This document shows, one piece after another, positions 1-10,560 of a DNA stretch of 64,000 nt. The position numbers and the translations under genes were made by a program. The first letter of the stretch is position 1. Each line of letters opens with the position of its first letter. The stretch spans positions 349,572-413,571 of the forward strand of contig VUYT01000017.1 of assembly GCA_008802785.1 (NCBI GenBank). The letters are read 5' to 3'. Below the pieces are notes generated by a model. It was given only the letters and a program-made list of their open reading frames with translations. It searched no databases and was not told where the DNA came from. The stretch is from Symmetrospora coprosmae (Eukaryota; Basidiomycota; Cystobasidiomycetes; Symmetrosporaceae).

Positions 1-68
1 CACTTCTGGCTACGCATGGCAGCCATACAGCAACAACGTATTCACCATCCTGCTGCCTCTGTTTCCAG

Positions 69-765
69 GGCCAAGATCATCGAGGCACTTGGTGTCGACT
101 ACATCGACGAGTCCGAGGTCCTCACGCCCGCTGACCCGAGCGAGCACATCAATAAACACGAATACAACGTGCCCTTCGTGTGCGGATGCAAGGACCTCGG
201 CGAGGCTTTGCGACGCATTGCAGAGGGAGCGGCTATGATCCGGACCAAGGGTGAAGCCGGCACTGGCAACATCATCGCGGCAACCGAGCACACCAAGAAG
301 GTCTCTCAACAGTGCCGCTACCTGACCGTTCTGACCGACTCCGAGCTGTACACCTATGCGAAGGAGATTCGGGCGCCCATTGAGCTCGTGCGCCAGGTCG
401 CCAAGCTGGGTCGTCTGCCCGTCGTCAACTTCGCTGCCGGGGGCGTGGCCACGCCTGCAGATGCAGCTCTCTGCATGATGCTCGGATGCGATGGCGTTTT
501 TGTCGGCTCGGGTGTCTTCGACTCATCCAACCCGGAGGCCTACGCTCGCGCAATCGTCGAGGCCGTCACTCACTACAACGACCCGGTCAAGCTTGCAGAG
601 ATCTCGACCGGTCTCGGTGCAGGTATGAAGGGAGAGAACGACCTTAAGCGGGAGGGTCTCACGAGTGCGTATCTTCACCAGGACGCACTGACCGCAAGGA
701 GTCTTGAGCTGACACGATTACCTTTCCTGCACTGTGCTACAGAGATGAGCGAGAGAGGCTACTAA
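69..765 (+). CDS. PDX1: Pyridoxal 5'-phosphate synthase PdxS/Snz subunit (3' part)
   Basis: This is the synthase subunit of the DXP-independent vitamin B6 pathway. It condenses ribose 5-phosphate, glyceraldehyde 3-phosphate and ammonia into PLP in the cytosol. The visible exon encodes the C-terminal two thirds of the TIM barrel, with family signatures such as [27 protein letters not shown] and the glycine-rich [20 protein letters not shown] phosphate-binding stretch. A clear acceptor (tttccag, ending at 68) precedes it and the first codon is split (phase 2), so the N-terminal exon or exons lie left of the window. The in-frame ATG at 16 falls in the presumed intron and is not the start. The exon ends at a TAA at 763-765. 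The glutaminase partner follows 270 nt downstream on the same strand. The family call is secure; the missing 5' end is simply outside the window. Confidence 0.95.
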
Positions 766-1037
766 GTGTCGAATCTTGCGCTTCGTGTATTGATATTGTC
801 GGGCCTGCTCCTTGCAATGTAGTCCCATCTCTAGCTGCGTGCTTTCTTTGCCAAGCTAGATTGCCCTGCTCAATGCTTCTTGTTGCTACTCTCATCGCTG
901 TAATACTGCTCGTTCTGCCTCTTCTGCTCGTATGCCCGTCAGAAGATCTACGCGTTCATGGGTCTGTGGCGATTTTCGCGCGTGGAGTCAGCCGCCACAA
1001 TTCCGTAACACTTCTCCTTCGCTCAACCATTTCCGCC

Positions 1038-1854
1038 ATGACCGCATCCACTTCAGCATCACCCGTGCAGCTCACCGTCGGCGTCTTGGCCCTGCAAGGC
1101 GGCTTCCACGAGCATGCCGACCTCTTGCGGACAGCAGGCCGGAACCTGGGATCTGTGCTGGAGCTCCGAGTCGTCTTCGTGCGGACGGCGCGCGAGCTCG
1201 AAGGGTGCGATGCGCTCATTATCCCTGGCGGCGAGAGCACGACCATGATCCTGCTCGCGACCAACAACGGCCTAGTCGCGCCGCTCCGCGACTTCATCGC
1301 CAAAAAGCCCGTCTGGGGCACATGCGCAGGCATGATTCTCCTCTCAGAGGGCATCTACCGCGAGAGCGGCGACACGAAGCCAAAGCAGGAAGGGTTGGGC
1401 GGAGTGGATCTCTGCGTTGTCAGGAATCAATACGGCCGCCAGGTGAGCTGAGCATGCTGCTGCTCTTGCTCCTGCACTGGCAAGCTCTCTCTCCGAAAGC
1501 GAGCTGCTGACTCGATCGACTTGTCTGCAGCTCGCGTCTTTCGAGCACGCCCTCGAGTTCAGCGGGATCCGCGACCCTAAGTACCCCATCAATGCCGTGT
1601 TCATCCGCGCGCCCATTGTGCACCACTTCCTCCCGCTCTCCGAAGGCGCCGAAGCGATACAGGTCCTCGCCACCGTGCCGCGCGAGAAGCTGCCCACGTC
1701 AAAGCTCGGCTCGCCAGAGCTTGGGCCGGACGCGCACATCGTTGCATTGCGGCAAGGACACAAGATGGTCACTTCCTTCCACCCCGAATTGTCGGACGAC
1801 CCGCGGATACACGAGTACTTCCTCCGCGAGCTGGTCATGTCCCGGCAGCAATGA
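1038..1854 (+). CDS. PDX2: Pyridoxal 5'-phosphate synthase glutaminase PdxT/Sno
   Basis: This is the class-I glutamine amidotransferase that feeds ammonia to the Pdx1 barrel. Two exons (1038-1442, 1531-1854) are joined in phase 0 across an 88-nt intron with a GTGAGC donor and CTGCAG acceptor, giving 242 aa. The N-terminus shows the GVLALQGGFHEH motif, then the IIPGGESTT glutamine-binding motif and the nucleophile elbow WGTCAGMI with the catalytic Cys. The second exon supplies the HPELSDD segment, whose His and Glu complete the triad. I chose the ATG at 1038 because it directly precedes the conserved N-terminus. The frame is open to about 861, but no homology is expected there. Placement just behind PDX1 matches the functional pairing of SNZ and SNO genes, although yeast has them divergent. 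Confidence 0.95.
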
Positions 1855-2485
1855 AGAGCAGGACCGGGCAGGTTCGCACTATATGCAAAGCTATGATGTC
1901 GTTATAGAAGGAGATGATACCGTTCACACGCAAGGTAACGCATTACATCACTCGCAGGGTGAATGCGCAGAGAAGCCGCCAGCGTGTTCGATTCGCGGGT
2001 AACCTTGGGTCTATACTCGACGGGCCAGACATCCAGAGCAGCGACCGCGGCTACCGCATCGATCCATAAGTACTGTCAATCGGATCTCCATGTCACCCAG
2101 CCCTCAAGATATGGTCAACCAACGTTGGCAGTTCTTTGCTCACGAGCTCGCGCAGGTGGCAAATGAAAATAGGGGGCTAAGGGCGCTTGCTCCCATGCTG
2201 TCCAAGCGGAAGACGCAGACACAGCCTGGCACGGAGCCTGGCTTTAAAATCTGACCGAATGAAAGCTAGACATGGTACTCCCTCCCTCAGTCCGCCCTTT
2301 CCGCTCGACTCGCCAGCCATCCCAGTGCGCTCGCCTTTTCGGGCAGACACGACCCGCCCCTGTGCCTGACGATTTGCAGGCGAGACGGTGCCTCGAGGCT
2401 GCACGCCCGCGCCTCCGCCTGCATCTTGTTCGCGTTACTGGTACCTTTGGCTACTGACCATACGATACTTCGCTCACCTCACTTG
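1855..2485. other. Intergenic region PDX2 to kinase-like gene
   Basis: About 630 nt follow the PDX2 stop and precede the next start codon. It holds the PDX2 3' UTR and the promoter of the next plus-strand gene. Short open frames on both strands show no recognisable domain. I see no RNA gene or repeat. Confidence 0.5.
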
Positions 2486-3853
2486 ATGGACGCCTGGTAT
2501 AGCGATAGCGTCTGGGAGGATCCGCCTCTCGACGCAGGCTCAAGTTCGTCCGACTTGGACACGCTCTCGCACTCATCGCGGACGTCATCAACCAGTACTG
2601 ACCACTCGTCGTGGAAGGTCAGACGCCGTCCGTGAGCGTTGTGGCACACGCATAAGCTGAACGAGACGCCTTGCAGCACACCGCCAAATGCTGGACCCCA
2701 GAAATATGGGCCGGCTTCGACCGCTTCTTGCTCAGACACGGATACGAGCTGCTGACGAGGGACGGTGACTCGCCGACGTGCACTTGGGAGGAAGATCCCG
2801 AGACCTTCTTGTTACAGCGGGCCGAAGTGGCGCTAGCGGATTATTACCCTGTGAGGCGCTCATCAGGGCGTTCAGAGCGCAGAACTGCAACTCAACGAAA
2901 GACCATGGCACGCCTTCACTGCATTGTTCCAGTACGAGAACGTCAGAAAGGCTATAGGCTACCGTCAGCCACGCAGAGAAGTCTTCGTCCGAGCGCTCGT
3001 CGACAACCCTGCCAGTGACGAAGTGCTCGCTCTCACTATGTCAGAATCCGCTTCCGCGCGCAAAGATCCGCGCAATCATGTTGTCGGTGAGACTCCTTTG
3101 CATTGTCTTCGTGAAAGCTGGCTTGTAGCGATAGTTTCGCTGACTTCTAGCCACAGAAACGCTGGACATTCTCGAGACTGAGTTGGTAGACGGCATTCGC
3201 GTGCATTTCATCGTTCAGGTGGACGGCGGAGAACCTTGTTTCACCTTTCCCTTTACGGATGAGCGACTTTGGCGGAAGTTCGTCTTGAACTGCTTCGAGG
3301 TGAGTTGGCATGAGCTAGCATACAGGGCGGTATAGATGTAGAAGGCTGACTCGCTTCAGCCTGACCCATAGGGCGTTGCCTTCCTGCACGAGCGTGGTAT
3401 CGCCCATCTTGACATGTGAGTTGTGCTAATTGCCATGGCTGTCCTCGTCTGGCTGAGACCTTTGCTGTGCAGCGGACCGATGAACGTGCTCTACGATGAA
3501 GCGAGACAACGGCCATCTCTCATCGACTTCGAAGGGTGTCAGGTATTCAGGGAGGGGATTTTAGATGCAGGCAAACGATCTGCACTGCCTCATCGCTCGC
3601 CACTAGCGGTCAATGCCCGGCTTCCGGAGCTTGGCAAGCCTTTTGATCCATTCGCAGCGGATTGCTGGATGCTCGGTGCGTCTGCGTGATCGTCTTCACG
3701 GACACTAGCGGTACTATGGCTGACACCGCTCCACTAATAGGCGACATGCTATTGCAAATGCGCCCACTTCCCGAGACGGATCTTGTGGCATTGTTTCGCT
3801 TCATTTCGGGTGGGGCTCATTGCGATCTAGGGCGCACGGGAGCCACGAGCTGA
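2486..3853 (+). CDS. Atypical protein-kinase-like protein, spliced, C-terminus uncertain
   Basis: Probable exons are 2486-2617, 2677-2850, 2933-3086, 3151-3299, 3372-3415, 3473-3675 and 3741-3853. Nearly all junctions keep phase; the first donor (gtcaga) is the weakest. The product has a divergent kinase-like C-lobe. GIAHLDI-GPMNVLYD reads like the HxD...N catalytic loop (split by an intron after HLD). LIDFEGCQVF is in the place of the DFG motif but has DFE. FDPFAADCWMLG matches the DxWxxG region of subdomain IX. No clear glycine loop was identified. The stop at 3851-3853 may be premature: a reading frame offset by one base continues with a helical tail (YALAAIRHILES) to a TAG near 3960. Either a missed splice or an indel is possible. 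Similar single-copy kinase-like genes are common in basidiomycetes. The fold call is moderate; activity and role are unknown. Confidence 0.55.
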
Positions 3854-4167
3854 AGCATACAACGCATTTACAGTGCGCGAGCCAAAAGCCCGTCCGACCG
3901 TGCCATACGCCCTGGCCGCGATCCGTCACATTCTAGAGTCAGATGCAGGGTTGCAGCATTAGCCTTAGTGGGGGTGATTTTCAGAGATGAGCATCTGTAC
4001 TGGAGCACTTGCACGTGGAGCAGGGCAGGGACTACTAATCAGTCGAAGCTCGCCCGATGGCAGGTCCCCAGGACGGACAGTCCAGGCACCACCGCAGACT
4101 AGCGGCGGCATGGCTACGTCGGTGTCCTGCAGAGCAGCCTTGAATGCAGGCAGGGTAGCCAGGGCGC

Positions 4168-4887
4168 CTACGCTGTAGCGTAATCTCCAGCTTCGTCGCC
4201 CCGCACGTCGATGATGAAGCGAAGGTCCACGGTACCTGGCTGTTGCCCCTCAAGCAGATCCAGCACATGTTCTGAGAAAGTGCAGCGTAGTCTGTTTATG
4301 CCCTCCTTGAAAGAATCTGGGTCTGCCGATGATCTGGGCTGAGAATGCGAAGAACTAGCTCGAGTTCTGTGGGGTTGACCACGGCAAAGAGTAGCCGCTG
4401 CCTGCTGGAAAGCGGCCCACTGGTGTCCTGAGAAGCAGCAGTCTCCATAGCGACTCCCATCGAAAGCTTGAACACCATGTTGCGGAGGAACTTGGGCGAA
4501 AAGGTTTCCATGAACTCATGCAATCTTTCCGGGCCCCAGGTAATTCGTCTCAATCTCCCTGAAGAGGACAGGCGCCTGTTACAAAACGCGACGTGACGCG
4601 CACAGGGCCAGTACCTTCTCTGCGCTAGAGTCGCTGATCTGGTCAGCCAGTCTGCTGCGCAGCGACATCTTCCTAGAGCGCTTCTGGACGAGACTGAAAT
4701 GCTTTAGGACCGCCGGCAGGAACCCAGCAACGAGCTCGAAGCATTCGTTCGGTAGGTCTAGCAGTACCGTCACGATTGGGTGATGGATGCCTTTTGCGAT
4801 GGTGTTGGAGTCCAGCGAAGATGCCCTCCGCTTCGGATGTTCGCCGGCCTCGAGCTCGATGGCTTTGGACACGTCGAGCGCGCGCAC
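4168..4887 (-). CDS. Hypothetical protein, start and splicing uncertain
   Basis: Open frames on the minus strand at 4579-4887 and 4296-4553 look coding and join across a roughly 45-nt intron (acceptor cttcag near 4567). A further frame read to a TAG at 4168-4170 could form an acidic C-terminal exon (LRFIIDVRGDEAGDY). The product would be about 220 aa, helical and Leu-rich in the middle (IVTVLLDLPNECFELVAGFL), with no domain I recognise. No in-frame ATG is obvious at the 5' end. A short leader exon beginning near 4936 and overlapping the GAA1 promoter is possible. It is divergent from GAA1 with at most 60 nt between them. A long antisense frame at 5146-5409 lies opposite GAA1 exons and was not used. 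Confidence 0.35.
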
Positions 4888-4944
4888 ATCCCTCGCTTCT
4901 GCCAGCTGATAAGGTGAGAACGCTAGCAGACTGCAACTTCTGGC

Positions 4945-7298
4945 ATGGCCAATCCGATACAGCGCCTCAAGGAGCGCTTGAGGCGCAAGACTTCGCCCTC
5001 AGATGCCGCGCGAACGCGTGCCCGACGGCGGAAAGCAATGATGAGCAAAGCGGCGACAGCCCTGCCCTACGTGCAGTGCGCTCAACGCTCAGCGAGGCTT
5101 GTCCTTGACAAGATCTGATTAGTCGCGCTCAGGCTTCTTCTGGCGTTAGCCGGGTTCCTCCAGTACGCCATCCTTCCCCTTCCACTTCCCCAGATTGCGC
5201 GACGGACGTACATCGACGAGAACGCTGTTCAGCCAGGCCAAGTGGGTTCCGGTCAAGAGTAGATGTCCATCGCAGACCGCTGAAATGCGCGGGCCCAGGT
5301 CAACACGTACTTCAACTGGCCAGACGTGAGCAACGCGGACAGGCACGCGGAGAAGGTTGGTGCGCTTCGCGAGGCAAGCAGCGAAGAGTGAGCTTGTATC
5401 TCGCGCCATCTTGAGGAGCTAATTATGCTTTCTGCTGAGATGCACGCTTCTTACGTCTTCCAGCCGCTCGGCCTATATCAAGTCGGCATTGCTGCAGGCG
5501 GGCCTCCCTGCAGCGACGCAGGCATACTCCATCGCGCTCGGACAGGTACGCCACGGCTGTTCTGCCAGGTGTAAACATAAATGGGACGCTAACAAGGCCT
5601 CGCTGACCAGGAAACGATACGAGGCATCAACACCTACGCGATGGTCAGGGCACCGAAAGCGAGCGGAGGCGAGATCATCGTCCTCGCTGCGCCTTGGAAG
5701 AGCAGAGAAGCGGGGATGGTGAACGTGCGCGGTGTCAGCTCTTTCCTGGCATTGGCAAAGCATCTTCAGAGTGAGTCGCCTCCTTTCACTTAGGAGCGGG
5801 ACTGCGGTCGACAAACGGGCTGATGTTCTGCTTGGCTCGTCAATGCGCAGAGCTAGCCGTCTGGTCCAAAGATATCGTGATCCTTTTCTCGGATGGTGAT
5901 CTTGAAGGCTTGCAAGCATGGCTGCATACGTACCACGCCTACGACGGGCAGAGTAGGTCAAGTCATCCCAGAAGAATGCGGGAACACCGCTGACATTTGT
6001 TTGCTGGGTATCCAGACATCGTTGCTGAGCCGATCGAGTCCTCAGCTGGCTCGATCTGGACTGCTATGGTTGTGGACTACCCCTTCCACTCTTTTAGCCA
6101 TATCGGCGTGTACTACGGTGTGTGAGGGACGAGGCTGGCTTGGCGGAACATAGCGCTCCAAGGGAGCTGAGTCTCTTTGGACGTACCGTTACAGATGGGA
6201 TCATGGGTCGTCTCCCGAATCTGGACCTGGTCAACTCGGCAGTCCACATCTCGCGCTGGGTCGGAGGCGTGCCCGTCCGCCTGCACAATCAGACGTATAC
6301 CGAGCCGTCTAACGAGCAAAGCATGAAAAACTACATGCGGAGGTACGGTCAGCGCGCTCGGGGCCTGTTCCAGCAGACAGAATACGGCATGACGACACGG
6401 CCAAGCGGGCCAGAAGGGCTCTTTGGGCAGTGAGTCTCGCTATAGCCCTGTCGCCGACAGCCAGATATGCGCTGATTGTCCCGCTCCGACAGATACGGCA
6501 TCGATGCTGTCGGCCTTTTCGCCGTGCCAGCTGACGGTCCTCACGGGTTCTACACCATCGGCCGCATCGTCGAGTCGCTCCTGCGGACCGCCAACAATGT
6601 TGTGGAACGGCTGCACGCGTCGTACTTCCTCTACCTACTCCCAGAGCCATTCCAGTTCCTCTCGGTCGCCAGCTATCTCTCAGCGCCCATCTTGATCGGA
6701 GCCAGCCTCACTTTTGCGGGCCTGCGCTCGTGGCATTACTCGCCAGCCGGCACAGGCCTCAAAGCGCTTGTGGGCGTCCTCGCCAGCTACTTGATCGGGC
6801 TGGCCGCTTTGTTTCACCATCAGCGACAGCTTGTGAGTGTGCCGGCCGCACGAGTCCAACATCGACAGCGTGGCTAACCTTCTCTGCCATGCCTTGCAGG
6901 CAGGGGCTGCGGTCTGCGCCGGCCTCGGCTCGGTGGCTGCACTGACGGATGTCACGGGTCCGTCGCGTCAGAAAGCAGGACAGGCCCTGATGGCCTTCTC
7001 GCTCCTTTCCGCCGGCATGGTCATCTCGGTCGCCACAATCCTCAACTACGGCCTCGGGGCTGCCTTGTCCATCCTGACGGGGGTCCCGCTGCTCGTGCTG
7101 TACTACACGGCGTCCGCGCCTCGATGGCTGCGCATACAGCTGCAGTGCCTGATCTTGGCTGCGGGGAGCATGGCTGTGCACATGCATGCCAGCCCGTTCC
7201 AGCGCGAGCTATCAGTCAGCGGCGCACCTCTACAGTATGCCATCTGGCTGTGCCTGGCCCCGCTCTATGTACAAATACTCGTCAGTTTGGCTTCGTAG
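4945..7298 (+). CDS. GAA1: GPI transamidase complex subunit Gaa1
   Basis: Gaa1 is the ER membrane subunit that brings the GPI lipid to the transamidase for attachment to proproteins. Ten exons: 4945-5075, 5133-5241, 5299-5387, 5464-5545, 5611-5770, 5851-5952, 6016-6117, 6195-6429, 6493-6832 and 6900-7298. They keep phase throughout and sum to 582 aa, close to the yeast protein (about 614). The short basic N-terminus leads into a hydrophobic anchor (LLLALAGFLQYAILPLPLP). Next come the luminal peptidase-like region (YIDENAVQPGQVNTYFNW, INTYAMVRAPKASGGE, VILFSDGD), the GRLPNLDLVNS signature and HGFYTIGRIVESL. Several membrane spans fill the last two exons. Exon 2 lies opposite a minus-strand open frame that I treat as a shadow. 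The identity is secure. Confidence 0.95.
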
Positions 7299-7412
7299 CA
7301 GTCCGTCCGCTTCTCTTCTTCAGTCAGCCAATGCAGCTGGCCTACGCTCCCGGACCGGTACTGGGCGCGCCATGCAGTGTTACATCTTTTCGCCCTGTTG
7401 CCTACTCGGTGT

Positions 7413-8731
7413 CTACAACTTGCCAGCCTCCTTCTCTGCCAGTGCCTGCTGGACATGCTTGATGACCTGGTCGTGCAGATTTGCAGGCGAGGCGATGACG
7501 CCCTTGTTGCCGGACAGGGTGCGGCCCTGGGAGAAGTCGAGCGGCTTGCCGTTCATGTCCGAGACGACGCCGCCGGCCTCCTGGACGAGGACGACGCCGC
7601 TCGCGTGGTCCCAGATCTTCTCCTCGTACCCGGCCTGCACGGGCAGGCGGAGGTAGATGTGCCCGTCGCCGCGCGCGATGCTGCAGTATTTCGCCTGGCT
7701 GTCCATCTGCACAGGCGGGCGCGTGATGCCCAGCAATTGCGCAATGCGAGCGTTCAGTGGCTTGGAGGTGTGCCCGGCCTCGACGGACTCGCAGAAGCTC
7801 GCCTCGGAGAGGGAAGAGATCTGGTCGAATTTGATGGGCTGCAGCTGGCCGTCGGAGAACGAGCGCTGCGAGTCGGTGAAAAATGTCACGGATCAGTCAA
7901 CGGGGCCACATAATGATCTCATACGGAGCGAGAGACACACCTGGAAGGCGCCGCTACCCCTTGAAGCGACGAAGAGGACGCCCTTCTCGCCAGGAGACTG
8001 GTAATTGAGGGGGAGGTTGGGTGTCCCCATGACGCCTAGCACGGGCTTGCCATCTTCCAGGAGAGCCAAGCAGACGGCATACTGGCCGCCGCGGAGGAAG
8101 CCCTTGGTGCCATCGATGGGGTCCAGCGCCCAGACGCCTGTTTGTGCACCACATGAGACCTAGAGTCAATTAGGTGCTCGAGCGTTCCAATCCAGAAAGA
8201 GGCTCGTGCTTCACTCACGTCCTTTGCTGCTGTACTGCGTATTTCCCCTGTCGATAGCCTCGAGCCACTGCTCGGTCGAGCGCGCCTCGCGGCCGAGCGA
8301 GTCCCAGACTGCCTGGTCTGCCTCGGTCCCGAAGGAGCCGGAGACGGCGCCGTTGGCGAGCTCTACGATCTTGTCGCGGACAGAGTGCTGGTCGGCGTCA
8401 TTGAGGTCCTTGGCGTCCTCCTCGCCGATGAGAGGGATCTCTGGGAAGTGCTTTGCGAGGATGGTGGACACGAGTGCCTGCGCGGCATAGTCGGCGACTG
8501 TCGGAACACACGGGGCGGTACGAGAGAACGGTGAGATATCTAGCTGTGTTATGGAAAGGCGCAATGCCCTGGGAGCGGCCACTCACCCGTCACGGGCGAC
8601 TTGTCCTTCTTTGTGACTGTTTCGTCGGTGACCAGCTTTTGAAAGGTGGACTGGGCGACCTGGCAGGCTTTCAGGACGGCGGCGATGGCGACCTCCTGCT
8701 CTCTTGCGTATGGGCTGCCAGTGTTCGACAT
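7413..8731 (-). CDS. HAL2: 3'(2'),5'-bisphosphate nucleotidase (Hal2/Met22)
   Basis: This lithium- and sodium-sensitive phosphatase removes the 3' phosphate of PAP and PAPS, protecting sulfate assimilation and RNA turnover. Four exons on the minus strand: 8731-8587, 8497-8219, 8137-7941 and 7865-7413. They give 357 aa, the same length as yeast Hal2. Metal-binding motifs of the inositol-monophosphatase superfamily are in order: SPVTVADYAAQAL, LIGEEDA, LDPIDGTKGFLRG and WDHASGVVLVQEAGG. The ATG at 8731 gives the usual family N-terminus. The frame stays open upstream to an ATG at 8968, which would add a basic, acid-free extension (see findings). It converges with GAA1, with 114 nt between stop codons. 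Confidence 0.95.
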
Positions 8732-8879
8732 GCTGGTGCTAGCGAAGACTGAGAAGCTTCTGCGGGGTTGGCTCTTCAGGCACGGGGCCGACGGTGACGA
8801 CACTCGGCTGCGTCGGAGGAGGAAGAGGGAGGAGGAGGTGTTGCGGGAGAAGGAGAGGATGGACGAAGATGGACGAGAG

Positions 8880-8930
8880 AGGATGATGGTGATGGTGATG
8901 GTGATGGGGGTGATGGTGGTGGTGCTGCGA
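8880..8930. repeat. GATGGT/GGTGAT microsatellite
   Basis: An imperfect trinucleotide-type tract rich in gatggtgatggt. It lies just upstream of HAL2. On the minus strand it could encode Thr-Ile repeats of a possible N-terminal extension. Confidence 0.8.
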
Positions 8931-8968
8931 TGGGGCCAATATGTCGGTGTCCGCCGAAGAGGAAGCAC

Positions 8969-9559
8969 GCCAACCTGAAGCCAGCCGGCTCTTCGTCAGT
9001 CCAACCCAACCTCATTGTCGGATGGGGAAAACTGCATTCAGCGAGCGAGCATGGCGGACATGGCAACGGATGTATGCATGCTCAGTGTCAATGCAGCCTG
9101 ACGATCCCCCTGGACACCCTCCCGCCGCACTCTTGAAGAAGGATCCGCTGACATTGACACCGACACTGACACTGACACTGACACTGACACTGACATCGAC
9201 ACTGACACTGATGCTACAGCCCGCCTCACATTCTCGAGACTGCCTCACTGACTGTCCTCCAGAGGCGCAAATCATGCCCGGCTGCTCGCCTGACACCCGT
9301 CATTGACGCCCTGCGTGGACGGCGCGCTCCCTTTCCTTTGACGCTGAGACTGGCCGGAGATAGCGCAGCAGCTGGAGAGAGTCCTTTGTGCTCGGCCACG
9401 ACAAGCTGCATCTGCCCAGAAGCGCAGAGTGATGCGCGGCCCATCAAGCCGGGCTTGGCTCTTCCCCATCGAGGCCTCGCCCTTCTACTGAGACACCCTC
9501 GCTGCTTGTCTGGACCAAGCAAGCACCTATCCGCCCCTATCACTACCGACTAACGAAGC
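8969..9559. other. Divergent intergenic region HAL2 / small secreted protein
   Basis: This region contains the promoters of HAL2 (minus) and the secreted-protein gene (plus). Apart from the hexanucleotide repeat at 9148-9213 I see no gene or RNA feature. The overlapping small frames on both strands are repeat-driven. Confidence 0.5.
9148..9213. repeat. ACTGAC hexanucleotide repeat
   Basis: Around ten copies of actgac or close variants (cgacac, catcgac) in tandem, inside the HAL2/secreted-protein intergenic region. It is a simple microsatellite and explains the Ser-Val and Thr-Leu repeats in overlapping open frames. Confidence 0.9.
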
Positions 9560-10008
9560 ATGCTCGGACGGTCTGCAGCTCAGGTCTGCTTTGTCGCATT
9601 CGTCGCCATGGCTGCGGGTGTCCGCGCTGTTTACCCCAAGGGCAGCGTCAATGGCAAATGCACCGAGGCCGAAAAGGGCATAACGTGAGTTGTGGATGCC
9701 AAAGACCAATGCTCTCGCTTGAGCGCCAGACGCGGTTGCTGACGTTGCAAGCGGTGCCCCTTCTTTGTGCTCGTGTCTCGTTGGCTGTCTGCAGCGCGTG
9801 CGGCACCGATGCTGACGGCAACAATGTAAAGTACCAGTGCCTGTACCTCGGCTTCTGGAGCGTCGTCAAGCCGTGCGACAAGACGGTGAGCAGTACGCCT
9901 ACCCAGAGTGCCTGCACAAGAGTGCAATTGACGCCCTCCGCCTGTCTCACCGCCCATTTCCCATTCCAGTGCGTGACCGAGTCACCCATCCAAGCCTACT
10001 GCACCTGA
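9560..10008 (+). CDS. Small secreted cysteine-rich protein (84 aa)
   Basis: Three exons (9560-9684, 9795-9885, 9970-10008) join in phase to an 84-residue precursor. Residues 1-23 form a signal peptide: a basic start, a hydrophobic core (VCFVAFVAMAAG) and a VRA end suited to signal peptidase. The mature part of about 61 residues holds exactly six cysteines, in the contexts GKC, TAC, YQC, KPC, KTC and AYC, so three disulfides are plausible. It has no Pfam-like domain that I can name. Size, signal peptide and even Cys number are typical of secreted effector candidates, but also of antimicrobial or cell-wall peptides. It lies between HAL2 (divergent) and LCL3 (convergent). Splice sites GTGAGT/GTGAGC and CAG support a real gene. 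Confidence 0.75.
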
Positions 10009-10560
10009 GTCTGCTCGTCTTCTTTACTGCTCAGTCGTCTCGCTGGAGCGGGCATCTCGCAGCTAGGCTCGCCTAGTACACCAGGTCCAGACTGTATTGT
10101 TGTACTTGCATTCACAATGCCCGCGCACTGCCGCCTATTTGTGCTATCTCGTCGCTCCTTCTGCGGACTGTGTACGTCGACAAATGAATGAGCTTCTGGC
10201 GGGTTCTCCCTCTCGTGCTGTCATGTCGTTCGCTTGGGATGACGCGCCTTCCATATGACCCTAGCATTGCACAACCCCGGTCGCGAGGTGGTCAAGCCCG
10301 ACACTTCGCCCCGCTATGGACCAGGCTGATCAGCGGCGTTGACCTGCTTGGTGCTTTCCGCAGAAGCGCATTGCCGGTGGCTGCCATGTGACATGCCTTG
10401 GAGGGGCCGAAAGATCGACCAGGTTTCCCCGCCTGCACCAGGAGCAGCTGACAGCAGCTGCATCAAACAAACCCAAGCCGCTACCGAGCGGTGGTTCTGC
10501 CTACGTTCGGCGTTGGTACTTGTGGCTGACCCGCTGGAGTCTGTCGAGCGCGGTGGCCCG
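10009..10560. other. Convergent intergenic region
   Basis: About 550 nt between the secreted-protein stop and the LCL3 stop. It should hold two 3' UTRs. The open frames at 10188-10657 have no recognisable domain and overlap the final LCL3 exon, so they are not called. Confidence 0.5.

Noticed and set aside
5146-5409. Minus-strand open frame of 87 codons upstream of the hypothetical gene
   Set aside because: It lies opposite GAA1 exons 2 and 3, whose plus-strand reading (YIDENAVQPGQVNTYFNW) is conserved, so it is an antisense shadow.
8739-8939. Poly-His frame on the minus strand
   Set aside because: Frame of the GATGGT repeat; no conserved partner.
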